NCBI RefSeq assembly: GCF_020564355.1
Contig: NZ_JAJCRR010000004.1
Coordinates: forward strand, 310,001 to 374,000
Direction of reading: 5' to 3'
Source of the DNA: Lachnospira pectinoschiza
GTDB lineage: Bacteria; Bacillota; Clostridia; Lachnospirales; Lachnospiraceae
Length of the DNA stretch: 64,000 nt
Under the pieces are notes generated by a model, which worked only from the letters and a program-made list of their open reading frames with translations, searched no databases and had not been told where the DNA came from. The translations under genes were made by a program, and so were the position numbers. This document shows, in pieces, positions 19,013-27,808 of this stretch (its first letter is position 1; each line of letters opens with the position of its first letter).

Positions 19013-21220
19013 CTAATCTTTAATGTCGGTTACAAGGCGGTAGCTATAGCCCGCTTCAGCGATTCGCTGCGTGACATAGCCTGCATCCTTCGGACTGGTG
19101 TTTGCAAGCAGGACATAAAGAAATCCGTCGTTAATACTGCCCAGATAATCCGAGTTACGGAACAGACGTTCCAATGCGCGGCTGGCATGTGCAATACCCT
19201 CTGCTTTCGGTGTAATCTGTATCAGTGAACAGTCCGTGAGTCCTTTTTGCTGCGCATGCAGAAATGCTTTTAACAGAGTGCGGAATGCTGCGGGTTCTAA
19301 AATCTTTGTGCCGTTGATATAGCGTTCATGCTCCAGCACATCAATATAGCGGTTTGCACGCAGTACGGCATTCTGAATCAGGTACCCGATAACCTGAAAG
19401 CGGTTCATAAAGGAGAGATTTAAGCGGTCCCATGAAATATCCCACAACATAATAATAGATTGGATTTCATCATTGGATAAAATCGCAGCTGCCATAAGCG
19501 GAACATTTTCCGTTAACTGTCTGTTGACAAAAACAGTACGGTTTTTAAACGCTTCAACCATCTGCGTGTATTCTGTATAGGCAATTGAGTTGCCAAGTCG
19601 GCGGGCAGATTCCGAGGTAGAGGACATCAGCCGCGCATAATTTCTGTTGGATACATTGTAAATTGCAACGTCACGGCAGTCCATCAGCTGTGAAACAACT
19701 TCCGCCGCATGGAAGAATACGCTTTCAGGTTCATCACTGTCCAGTGAGGAAGTAATTTCAAAAATTTTCCCGATACTGTCGCTTTGGTTTACAACCTGTG
19801 TTTCAAGGTCATTTTTTAGGCGGGTATTGATTGCATTAATTTCTTCAATATCCTTTAAACGGTTATTTAAATAGGTAATCTCATCCGCTTTGTCAGCCTT
19901 CATGGAAGAAAGCTGGTCACGCAGGTAGCCGACACTTAAACCCAGAATCATCAGCTGCGCAATCCATACATAAGTATTGTAATCCAATGCGACTTCAAAA
20001 CCGGTGCGGTGGTACATCTGCCGGAAAAAATATCCTCCAATTGAAAGAATGGCTGAAAAAGAAGCCTGTTGCTGGCCATATACAATCGCAAATAAAAGTA
20101 CATATAATAAGTAACAGTCCAGCCGTGCAAAATAGGCACTTTCCGTTACACGGTTATTTATCATAAAAAACGGGATAAAGCAGATCATATTTTCAATGAA
20201 CGGCAGCGCTGCCTGAAAAATATGAGCCAGCCATTTCTTTACATTATGTTTTGTACCGGTCGTTTCTTTATTTATTATCAACTGCTTTTTATGTTTCTGA
20301 ATATGTTTGCAAAGCATCTGGATACAGGCCTTTGCATCGTAAAAACAGGTGCAGGAAACTTCATCTGCGAGGTTATATGGCAGACGGCTGTCAATCCACA
20401 GCGTTTCATCTCCGGTATTCTGCTCACGGTGTGTCGAAAGTGCGAGGCACGAATCAATCTGCAGACAGAGTTCATTGGCAGAAATGCCGTTGTCCGCGCC
20501 CATATAGTAAAAATGGTGTTTTAAATCGTCCGCTTTTACCAGACGGTATAAAAATTCTGTCATATCTGACAGATAAAACGGCATATACAAGTCTTTGGAT
20601 AAAGTGACTTTTTTTTCTGTCAGGGCTTCCATACAAAGCTTTGATAAACAAAAGTCTGCCTCGTCTGCGGATTTTGGCAGATAACAAAGTTCATTAATAC
20701 GCAGTGTCAGGATATCCAGTCCGGTTGTTTCCCTATAATTACAGCAGATTTCCTCTCCGTTTTTTAATGCATTTGCCTTGCAGGCTGTGGCATAGTTTTC
20801 ATGGAAACTGTTTTCCGGTTCTGCCATCTGTTTTGTAATTGCAGCATATTCATCCTCCGTAATCCGAGATATTTCATCAGAAGACAGATAGATAAAACGT
20901 CCGAATTGTAAAAGGGAATATGCGGTTAAAATGTTATACAGCCCGCTGCAATAAGATGTAATTTCACGAAATCCGTTTTCCCAGTGATAGTTGCTGTCAA
21001 AAGCACCGGTAAAAATCGTTACATCCGGGCGTACACTTTCAAACACTTCCTTAATACAGTTGTTCTCATAAGAAAAATGATACTGCTCATATACGTGTTT
21101 ATATTTGTTGTGATATTGATGGGAGCCGGTTAATACGTATAACTTCAGACCTTCTTTGTTGAATTTCTGAAGTAAAGCATTGACTACGGTATTACAGCCG
21201 CCAATGATGAATACTTTCAT
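19013..21220 (-). CDS. pelD: PelD-type c-di-GMP receptor fused to an N-terminal NAD-epimerase-like domain
   Basis: 735 residues. Residues 1 to about 300 look like an extended SDR/NAD-epimerase domain (IIGGCN start, IYLSSDE, Y-A-T-A-C-K as YxxxK). Four membrane helices follow (about 335-440), then a coiled coil (LNNRLKDIEEINAINTRL), a GAF domain, and a degenerate GGDEF domain in which RNSD is followed five residues later by NDGF instead of GGDEF. RxxD at that spacing is the inhibitory-site motif through which PelD binds c-di-GMP. ATG 21220 overlaps the pqqD-like stop by ATGA. The epimerase domain could supply or sense the sugar nucleotide; that is inference. Confidence 0.88.
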   Translation of the reverse strand: MKVFIIGGCNTVVNALLQKFNKEGLKLYVLTGSHQYHNKYKHVYEQYHFSYENNCIKEVFESVRPDVTIFTGAFDSNYHWENGFREITSYCSGLYNILTAYSLLQFGRFIYLSSDEISRITEDEYAAITKQMAEPENSFHENYATACKANALKNGEEICCNYRETTGLDILTLRINELCYLPKSADEADFCLSKLCMEALTEKKVTLSKDLYMPFYLSDMTEFLYRLVKADDLKHHFYYMGADNGISANELCLQIDSCLALSTHREQNTGDETLWIDSRLPYNLADEVSCTCFYDAKACIQMLCKHIQKHKKQLIINKETTGTKHNVKKWLAHIFQAALPFIENMICFIPFFMINNRVTESAYFARLDCYLLYVLLFAIVYGQQQASFSAILSIGGYFFRQMYHRTGFEVALDYNTYVWIAQLMILGLSVGYLRDQLSSMKADKADEITYLNNRLKDIEEINAINTRLKNDLETQVVNQSDSIGKIFEITSSLDSDEPESVFFHAAEVVSQLMDCRDVAIYNVSNRNYARLMSSTSESARRLGNSIAYTEYTQMVEAFKNRTVFVNRQLTENVPLMAAAILSNDEIQSIIMLWDISWDRLNLSFMNRFQVIGYLIQNAVLRANRYIDVLEHERYINGTKILEPAAFRTLLKAFLHAQQKGLTDCSLIQITPKAEGIAHASRALERLFRNSDYLGSINDGFLYVLLANTSPKDAGYVTQRIAEAGYSYRLVTDIKD

Positions 21221-21492
21221 AGTCCCTCCATACAGCCGTTTTGTTTTAACAGTAAAATAAATTCTTTTGTATCCTGTAAGGCATTTTCATATGAAATATG
21301 ATACAGTCCGGAAATTGTTTCTGCTGTTTCTTCTATTGAAAAATGCTTCTTTAAACAATTCCAAATATGGTATCCGGCTTCGTTTGTCATAACAGGTGCA
21401 TGATAAGAAGCATCTGTACATAGGTGGACGTCTGTGGAAATAATCCAGTACGAACCACAGGCATAGCGGATGGTTAAATCCTTACGAATCAT
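21217..21492 (-). CDS. PqqD-like small protein (RiPP-recognition-element fold)
   Basis: 91 residues. The layout fits PqqD-family proteins: a beta-rich N-terminus with a YACGSYWIISTD segment, then NEAGYHIWNCLKKHFSIEETAETISGLYHISYENALQDTKEFILLLKQNGCM, the wHTH part with the usual hydrophobic-acidic pattern and the C-terminal LKQNG. PqqD-like proteins bind leader peptides for modifying enzymes. Here it is the first gene of the pel operon and translationally coupled to pelD by ATGA. Its partner peptide is not evident nearby, although the Cys peptide at 1090-1434 is a candidate. Confidence 0.7.
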   Translation of the reverse strand: MIRKDLTIRYACGSYWIISTDVHLCTDASYHAPVMTNEAGYHIWNCLKKHFSIEETAETISGLYHISYENALQDTKEFILLLKQNGCMEGL

Positions 21493-21523
21493 TTTGATTT
21501 CACCTCTGTAAAAAACTGCATTT

Positions 21524-21552
21524 ATTATAGTATATTTGCAAATGCCTGTAAA
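21524..21552 (-). promoter_or_regulatory. Promoter of the pqqD-pel operon
   Basis: On the minus strand TTTACA (21552-21547) and TATAAT (21529-21524) are 17 bp apart, about 30 bp upstream of the pqqD-like start. It separates pel transcription from the recombinase gene upstream. Confidence 0.7.
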
Positions 21553-21594
21553 GATTGCAATCCATTATTAAAGTCATTATTACTAAGAAGCATT

Positions 21595-22539
21595 TTACGA
21601 TTCGCGGATTTGTATAATGCTATAGTCAGCACTGCCCAATGCATCCGTAACGTGGACAATATGCCGGTAACGGGACAGCCATTTTGTTGTGATGCCCCCG
21701 TATGCGGCTGCTTCATCTTCGGATGCGCCTCCTGCCAGCATATATTTAAAAGCACTGTGGCGTAAATCCTGAAAAGTAAAATGCTTGTGAATCTTTTGAC
21801 ACTCCATGCCAAGTTCAATATAGTGGTTTAAAATGCGCTGGGCATCACGGACTTTTAAACGTGTCTGATGTTTGTTATAAAAAACAGCACCTTCAATACG
21901 GTTATATTTTTCAATATATGTCTGTAAGAGGTCATTTATGTCTTTTGGAAGACGGATAATACGGCTTGTTTTGCGGGAAGGCGGAAACTGGATACAAAAC
22001 CGTTCCTGCACATCAATGACAATGTGTTCTACATCCAATTTACTGATTTCACTGCTGGTTAATCCGCATTTTACAGCCAGTGAAAAAACTAAAAATGCCG
22101 TATCATCATCTGCGGCAAGCTCTAACAAAGCATTGATTTCAGAGTCTGTAGGAAGATTTTCTTCCAAAAGTGTTTTATCCTGATCCGGCACAATGATGTC
22201 ATTAAAGTAATTATAATAGGAAATGCCTTGCTGCTCACGGCGGTAACGGATATATTCACATAGACTGCGCATAACCGAAATGCGCATGACCAGTGTGTTG
22301 TAAGACAATTTTTTCTGTGTATACCGGGCATTTAATTCATTGATATAACATTCCGCAGCTTCTTTTGTAAGCTTTAACGGATCTGTTTTTGTAAGCTTTG
22401 TAAAATTTCTGATGATATTTAGGTATTCTTTTCTGGTTCTTGCGGATAAATTCGTCTGATAAAAAGTCCAGATGGAACTATTGAATTCATCACTTAATTC
22501 ATCTGCTATATTTGCAGGGGTGGTTTCAGCCATTTTCAA
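21595..22539 (-). CDS. Tyrosine-recombinase-like protein with degenerate active site
   Basis: 314 residues with a SAM-like core-binding N-terminus (residues 20-110) and a phage-integrase C-terminal domain. The nucleophile Tyr (about 291, in SRYRHI), second Arg (260, in DLRHS) and beta-hairpin Lys (190, in SRKTSR) are present. The first catalytic Arg is missing: the usual GLRxxE is GLTSSE (Thr 161). The HxLRH motif reads QDLRH, and the LGH motif reads YGG. It lies at the edge of the replication/partition region, where Xer-like proteins resolve dimers, but this copy may only bind DNA or act through altered chemistry. Confidence 0.75.
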   Translation of the reverse strand: MKMAETTPANIADELSDEFNSSIWTFYQTNLSARTRKEYLNIIRNFTKLTKTDPLKLTKEAAECYINELNARYTQKKLSYNTLVMRISVMRSLCEYIRYRREQQGISYYNYFNDIIVPDQDKTLLEENLPTDSEINALLELAADDDTAFLVFSLAVKCGLTSSEISKLDVEHIVIDVQERFCIQFPPSRKTSRIIRLPKDINDLLQTYIEKYNRIEGAVFYNKHQTRLKVRDAQRILNHYIELGMECQKIHKHFTFQDLRHSAFKYMLAGGASEDEAAAYGGITTKWLSRYRHIVHVTDALGSADYSIIQIRES

Positions 22540-22774
22540 AACGTCCTTTCTTTATTTATTTTGCAACATAAATCATTTTACTATAATTGACCACATATGT
22601 CTATATGTTTACAAAACAACTCCCCTCTCCACCTATCAACAAATCCACATACCTATAATTAAGAAAGGCTTCCAAAACGGCACTCTCCCATTTGCATTTT
22701 TTCCTCATTTTATTTATAATGTTTATTAATTATGGACACATATTGAACTTCAACAGAATGGAGATTTTATTTTT

Positions 22775-24169
22775 ATGGAACAATACTCAAGACGTTTTAT
22801 CGAAGAATTGGAAAAACATATCGATCCTACTATCATCGAATTTTTTGAAAAGAAAAGAAATTTATTAAAATTTCCATGTAACAGCATGACGGAATTAATA
22901 GATGAAACCTTAATGAACTATCTGGAAGGTAAAACCAGTCGTGAAGATTTAATTCCTGTTATCAACAAAATTAAAAAATCGCGTTTGCAAAAAAGAGCCC
23001 GCTGGTACAAATCCTATATTACGGACATTGAAACCATGACACTTGACGATCCGAAGCACCCGGTCGCTTCCGTCATCAATATGGCACGCTCTCTCCCAAT
23101 TGACCAATATGTTAATATTTTCGGGGACAAAGAACTGGATGAAATTATTGAAGAATACAAAGAACGTGCGACTGTCTGGAAAAATGATGCCAACAGCCTG
23201 CTGATTTCGTTTCCTGGAATTGCTTCTTTTACGAACAATTCTATCTACAACTCATTAAAAAATGATTTAATGATTAATGCATGGAAATATATCGAAACCG
23301 ATTTAGCCGGAAATATTGATTCTTACCTCAGAATGTTTCCGGAGGAGCTATTGGAAAAACCGCTTTTTAGTCCTTCCTCATTTACCCTGATGATGGAAAC
23401 TGCATCCAATAATCTCTTAAAAGAAATTATCACGGATGACAACGGTGAGGAATTACTTGAAGTAACTGTAAATAACGGAAAACTCACTCCGCCAAAATCA
23501 ATGGACAGTAACGATTTAAAACTGGTAAATGCCTTTATTTCCAATATTAATATGCAGGAATTTTCAAAAGAGAAATCCGTGGTTGTCGATTTGAATACTC
23601 TCGGCAAGGAAGTGGTTGATTACCATGTCGGAAAAAATGTACTGAATAAAATTTCCAATTCCTGCCGCAAGCTGGTTGAGTATAACTTCTCTTACGAAGA
23701 AGAAGGCAGTAAAATGTATTTCAACTTATTTGATAATATTACAATTAAGGAAGATGCCGAACGCCCTTATGCAATTGCCCAGTTCGGTGAAATTTTAAGT
23801 AATGCCATTATTCAGAAAAAACTGATTTCCATTACTTCCGCTTCTTATGATATTTTAACAAATAACCTGTCCCGGATTATCTGCTATGCCATGAAACGCG
23901 AACAGATTGCAAACCAGGAAACAAAAATGAATGAATACAGCTATACTTATTTCCAAAAAATTGTCCGTTTTAAATTAAAGAACAAAAAGAAAAATATGCA
24001 GCTGATTCAGGAAAGTCTTCAGGAATTTGTAGAAAATCAGATTGCTATCAAACACTTTGAATTAAGAAACGGTATCTTCATTATTCAATTTCTGCCCCTC
24101 TCTGATGCCGAAATTGAAGACTTGAATTTTGACCGGACAAAGCTCATTCAATCCAATCGTGAATTATAA
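22775..24169 (+). CDS. Plasmid replication initiator-like protein (Rep_3/RepB-like)
   Basis: 464 residues. Residues 270-400 resemble the winged-helix initiators of the Rep_3 group (FSYEEEGSKMYFNLFDNITI, then AIAQFGEILSNAIIQKK and a block of basic residues with YTYFQKIVRFKLKNKKKN). The assignment also rests on position: the gene is divergent from a recombinase and directly upstream of an iteron-bearing AT-rich region. No relaxase motifs are present. ATG 22775 follows TGGAG. Homology is my judgement from pattern and is moderate; a DNA-binding partition accessory is the alternative. Confidence 0.55.
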   Translation: MEQYSRRFIEELEKHIDPTIIEFFEKKRNLLKFPCNSMTELIDETLMNYLEGKTSREDLIPVINKIKKSRLQKRARWYKSYITDIETMTLDDPKHPVASVINMARSLPIDQYVNIFGDKELDEIIEEYKERATVWKNDANSLLISFPGIASFTNNSIYNSLKNDLMINAWKYIETDLAGNIDSYLRMFPEELLEKPLFSPSSFTLMMETASNNLLKEIITDDNGEELLEVTVNNGKLTPPKSMDSNDLKLVNAFISNINMQEFSKEKSVVVDLNTLGKEVVDYHVGKNVLNKISNSCRKLVEYNFSYEEEGSKMYFNLFDNITIKEDAERPYAIAQFGEILSNAIIQKKLISITSASYDILTNNLSRIICYAMKREQIANQETKMNEYSYTYFQKIVRFKLKNKKKNMQLIQESLQEFVENQIAIKHFELRNGIFIIQFLPLSDAEIEDLNFDRTKLIQSNREL

Positions 24170-24188
24170 TGTCTACATTTTTTATTTT

Positions 24189-24220
24189 AGCAGCCTCCTA
24201 CCGTGAGGCTGCTTCTTTTT
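24189..24220 (+). terminator. Intrinsic terminator after the Rep-like gene
   Basis: AGCAGCCTC and GAGGCTGC form a short GC-rich stem with a 7-base loop followed by TTCTTTTT, 20 bp downstream of the stop codon. Confidence 0.85.
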
Positions 24221-24390
24221 ATATTCCGGAAATGCTTTTATATTTTTCATGCTGTTTTACGCATTTTTATTATTTTTGTCGTTTTTTTCATTAAATAACA
24301 CCTTTTAATATGCATAAACCCTCACAAAAACTGAGTATTCACTATTCCTTTACTTTGCTTATTTCCATTATTTTTTCAATCGTCATCAAA

Positions 24391-24839
24391 AATGTAGATA
24401 ATTTTAGAGTAAAACACAAAAAGAACTTTTTCCGGCATTTTCAAAATGTAGTGATTTTTAGAGTAAAATTTAAAAATGTAGTCATTTTTAGAGTAAATCG
24501 TAATACAAGCATACAGAAAATCCCCTTTTTTTAGCATTAAAACAATAAAAAATAACTTATTGATATTGTTTTTCTACATTTTTATTGGGCTGTTTTTACT
24601 TTGGTTGTCTACATTTTTGGCTTAAACAAGCCTTTTGTGCATTTTGCACATAAAAAATTTATTACAAAATTGGGAATGTAGATAAATTTAGAGTAAAATC
24701 TCAAAAATTTTAAATTTCTCTTCTACAAAAAAAATCTTAAGAAATTATGTAGACAAATTTAGAGTAATCTAACTTACTTTTTCAAAAAATGTAGACAAAA
24801 AAATCAAAAAAAATTTGATTTCATGTAAAATGTGGATAA
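24391..24839 (+). repeat. Iteron array and putative replication origin
   Basis: Direct repeats of the pattern AATGTAGATAATTTTAGAG continuing TAAAA occur at 24391-24414, 24445-24468, 24475-24496, 24675-24698 and 24747-24767, with a half copy at 24788-24799. Reverse half-sites TCTACATTTTT are at 24172, 24573, 24608 and 26217. A perfect DnaA box TGTGGATAA (reverse of TTATCCACA) sits at 24831-24839. Between are very AT-rich stretches suitable for unwinding. The whole intergenic space 24170-24914 lacks a convincing gene. Iterons plus a DnaA box between two candidate initiator genes mark this as the likely origin. Confidence 0.8.
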
Positions 24840-24914
24840 AAAACTAGTAAAACACTTCATTTGATTTTATCTGGGTTTTCCTGTTAAATATCATGTGGAA
24901 AGGTGGTGAAAATT

Positions 24915-26093
24915 TTGGATAACTTTGCAAATATCGGTAAAGCAGTTCTGATTCAGTCTATTGGTCTGCAAAAAAATTATATTGAAGTCAAAGAATCAGA
25001 GACATCTATTATCGACTATAATAATGCGGCCTGCACAGATTGTAAATACAAGGCTTTTATTCAGGCTTTTGCGCCGGATTCCGAAGCATATTTATCTGCT
25101 TGTGAAACCTGCAGGAATTGTCCACATAAAATTTTCACCCAGAAGACCGAGTATAAAAAGATTTATCATAATGAAACCAACCGTTTCGGATATAAACCGC
25201 GCTTAAAAACCAATGCTATTAAGCTTCTGCTTTTACTGCATTTTTATCATCCGGACCGTTTTGGCATCATCAAAAATATTGATATCCGGGAATTGGCAGA
25301 ACATCTGCATTGTGATATCAAAACGGTTAAGAATAATCTGGAAATTTTAAACCGTTATGCCTATGTTACATATGCCAGAACGGATTCCTATATTATAACA
25401 CTTTGTTTAAATGACTACACCAGCTACTATCTTCCTGCCCGCCAGGGAGGCCGTGGCTTTATTGTGCTGTCTAAAAAACTATTATCACAGATTCTTGAGA
25501 TTGATACACTGGTTACATTACGGATTTATCTGCGCCAGTTAATATCCATTGATAATCTGAATGCAAAGGGCGGCCCTTTTACTGCCATTTCCAATACGTA
25601 TAAGGATTTGAAACGCTTTCTGCCGGAGTACTGTAAACCGAATATCATCCGTAAGGCTGTACAGACCTCGAATGATATTTTTACAATTACGCTCAATACG
25701 AACGGTATCCGTTTTGAAATTAAAGATGAATATAATGCGAAAAAGCAAAAAGAAAGCTGCTATCAATATTACATTCATCAGCTCCATCAGTTTGTAATGG
25801 ATTTTAATAAAACTGTAACTTCTGTTAATGTAAATAATTCAATACCTGCCCGTTACGCAGAATACTTTAATGACCGGCAGACTGTTGATTATTACCGCCT
25901 CATTCATTTTAAAGATTATGAAGTTGAGGATTTAGCAATGCTGTCATTACAATATTCCTTTGATACTGTAATATATGCTCTTTCCTCTATTTATAAAACT
26001 TATATTTTAAAAGATCATGAAATAAAAAACCTCGGTGGTCTTGTCCGCACTGCGATTATGGCTCAATTAAAAACATCTTATCAGGCTGCTTAA
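24915..26093 (+). CDS. Replicon-associated zinc/winged-helix DNA-binding protein
   Basis: 392 residues. A four-Cys cluster near residues 40-70 (CTDCKYK and CETCRNCPHK) looks like a zinc site. It is followed by a helix-turn-helix (FGIIKNIDIRELAEHLHCDIKTVKNNLEIL, about residues 115-150) and a long winged-helix-like C-terminal region. TTG 24915 is the likely start because AAAGGTGGTGA ends six bases before it; GTG 24903 would place the start inside that site. The gene directly follows the iterons and precedes the partition genes, so it is a candidate initiator or copy-control protein. Exact family not recognised. Confidence 0.6.
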   Translation: MDNFANIGKAVLIQSIGLQKNYIEVKESETSIIDYNNAACTDCKYKAFIQAFAPDSEAYLSACETCRNCPHKIFTQKTEYKKIYHNETNRFGYKPRLKTNAIKLLLLLHFYHPDRFGIIKNIDIRELAEHLHCDIKTVKNNLEILNRYAYVTYARTDSYIITLCLNDYTSYYLPARQGGRGFIVLSKKLLSQILEIDTLVTLRIYLRQLISIDNLNAKGGPFTAISNTYKDLKRFLPEYCKPNIIRKAVQTSNDIFTITLNTNGIRFEIKDEYNAKKQKESCYQYYIHQLHQFVMDFNKTVTSVNVNNSIPARYAEYFNDRQTVDYYRLIHFKDYEVEDLAMLSLQYSFDTVIYALSSIYKTYILKDHEIKNLGGLVRTAIMAQLKTSYQAA

Positions 26094-26113
26094 ATATATA
26101 AACAGCCTTTTTG
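26083..26113 (+). terminator. Intrinsic terminator of the winged-helix gene
   Basis: AGGCTG, overlapping the last codons, pairs with CAGCCT 14 bases later and is followed by TTTTTG. Confidence 0.7.
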
Positions 26114-26603
26114 TTGTACTCATTTTTCCGATAATTTTCTGATAATATACTTTTTCTCTTTGACTATTTTTCTTTTCTGAATGAAATATCCCTTTTATTA
26201 TATGTATTCTTCATATTCTACATTTTTTATATTGTTTTGTTTATCCACATTCGGAAAGTTTTCACCTTTTATGTGAAATTTTTCTCTTGTTATACACAAG
26301 AATTCACCTTTTATATGAAAAGATTAGACTTTTTCTATTCTTTTTTCGTCTTATCTTTGCAGATTTCACCATCGATTTTGAAAAAAATAAACTGTTTAAA
26401 ATACGTGAAGACAGCTCTATTACTGCTCTCTCCTGTTTTATATTTATCAATATCTGTTTTTTTAATCTGTTATATATTATTATATATAATTATATATATT
26501 TAAACACAGGGAACTTCATACGGATATTTAGATATAGATATATGATTAAGCAGATTATACCCATGTAATATTTAAAGTATAACCTGCTTAATAGTTATTC
26601 ATT
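26094..26603. other. AT-rich intergenic region with DnaA box and inverted repeats
   Basis: No credible gene is visible in this 0.5 kb gap. It contains a perfect DnaA box TTATCCACA (26241-26249), two related pseudo-palindromes TTCACCTTTTATGTGAAA (26261-26278) and TTCACCTTTTATATGAAA (26303-26320) 42 bp apart, an AT-only tract near 26470-26500, and a 16-bp inverted repeat (26545-26560 and 26577-26592, one mismatch) just past the parB stop. It probably belongs to the origin/partition control region; the two pseudo-palindromes are candidate operators. Confidence 0.6.
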
Positions 26604-27806
26604 TTAATCCAGACTGTCAATAAAATCGTTAAAACGGTTTCGTAAGATTTCTACACGGACTTTTAAATTTGCATCTCCTTTAATAACCGCTTTATTTGCT
26701 TTTAAGGTATCAAAATTATTTTCAAATAAATTAAGTGCCTGCTCTGCTTTTGCAAGTGAAGTAATTTTTTTAAGTTCGTTATCTGTAATAGATATCTTGC
26801 GTTCTTCTTTTTCTTTTTGCTGCTGACGAATTTTTTCAATGTTTGTTTCTAATTTTGCCCGTTCTTTTTCGGCTTTATTTTTGGCTTCCGTAATATATCG
26901 GAGTTCTTCTTCTAAGTCCTCCCTTGATTTGGCTGCCGTAGATGGTGCTGTTTCAAGTTTTGTAATCTTTTCTTCCAGTACTTTTAATGTGGAATCTTTT
27001 TCCTGAATCTGCTGCATTGCCTGTTCCAGTTCTGTTTTATATTTTTTGGCTTCTGCGGCACGTTCTTCAGATATCTTTTTGATGGACTGATATTCCGCAT
27101 TATCAATGCTGCCATTTTTTTGAACCAGTTCCAGAATCTGATATTGTGCATCCTCATCCAGACGTCCGAATTTATCAGCCTGATTTAAGTCAATATTATT
27201 TTTGTTTAATAAATCACTTAATTCAGGAATCAGCTTTTCAGCAGTTGTGTATTTTCTTGCCTGACGTTCGGAAATGTTTAACTGTTTTGCAATTTCTGCA
27301 TTAATATTTTTGATTTCCCCGGTCAGTTTTTTGGCTTCATAAAGTTCTTTTAACCGTGATACCTCCCAACGTTTTACTTCCATGGAAGTTTCGCGGACAT
27401 CATGGTTGGCAGAAATCAGCATAATTTCTTCGTCAATATCGTCAATGTTGGCTTTTTCAATCTTACATGGAATCCCCATCGGGAATAAGGTGTTGTAGTC
27501 TTTGTCATTCATCATGCAGATTGCGCGGTAACGGCGTTCACCGGAGATTAACCGGTATTTATCCTGATCGGCATCGTATAAAACGGAAAGATTGTGGCGT
27601 AAACCGTTTACCAGAATGCTTTCCATAAGGGATTCAATTCCATCCTGCGTGTATTTTTCATTTTTTGGATTGGATTGTATTTTTTCCTTTGCAATATATT
27701 GGAAATTATATTGTGCCTTTGCCTGTATTTCTTTAATTTTTGCACCGCCGGCATTGTCAAGAACACCGGTTTTGGTAACACCGGCACTGAAAGATTTTTT
27801 AGCCAT
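26604..27806 (-). CDS. parB: ParB-type centromere-binding protein
   Basis: 400 residues. The ParB/Spo0J N-terminal domain contains the CTPase-type box YRLISGERRYRAICMM (about residues 84-99) and a helix-turn-helix (EIAKQLNISERQARKYTTAEKL). A long charged coiled coil follows from about residue 245 to 340. It segregates the replicon with ParA. ATG 27806 is 2 bp after the parA stop, and its AAAGGAGAG site lies inside the parA end. It is probably the protein that binds the TGAACTCAGTTCA array or the parS-like site nearby; which one cannot be told from sequence. Confidence 0.92.
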   Translation of the reverse strand: MAKKSFSAGVTKTGVLDNAGGAKIKEIQAKAQYNFQYIAKEKIQSNPKNEKYTQDGIESLMESILVNGLRHNLSVLYDADQDKYRLISGERRYRAICMMNDKDYNTLFPMGIPCKIEKANIDDIDEEIMLISANHDVRETSMEVKRWEVSRLKELYEAKKLTGEIKNINAEIAKQLNISERQARKYTTAEKLIPELSDLLNKNNIDLNQADKFGRLDEDAQYQILELVQKNGSIDNAEYQSIKKISEERAAEAKKYKTELEQAMQQIQEKDSTLKVLEEKITKLETAPSTAAKSREDLEEELRYITEAKNKAEKERAKLETNIEKIRQQQKEKEERKISITDNELKKITSLAKAEQALNLFENNFDTLKANKAVIKGDANLKVRVEILRNRFNDFIDSLD

Positions 27807-27808
27807 GT

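Noticed and set aside
24310..24534. A 74-residue plus-strand open frame across the iterons
   Set aside because: Its repeated VVIFRVK segments are simply translated iterons, it lacks a ribosome site and has AT-driven composition.
26237..26568. Two overlapping open frames of about 90 residues
   Set aside because: Both are low-complexity, AT-driven frames with no ribosome site in a region dominated by DnaA-box and repeat features.
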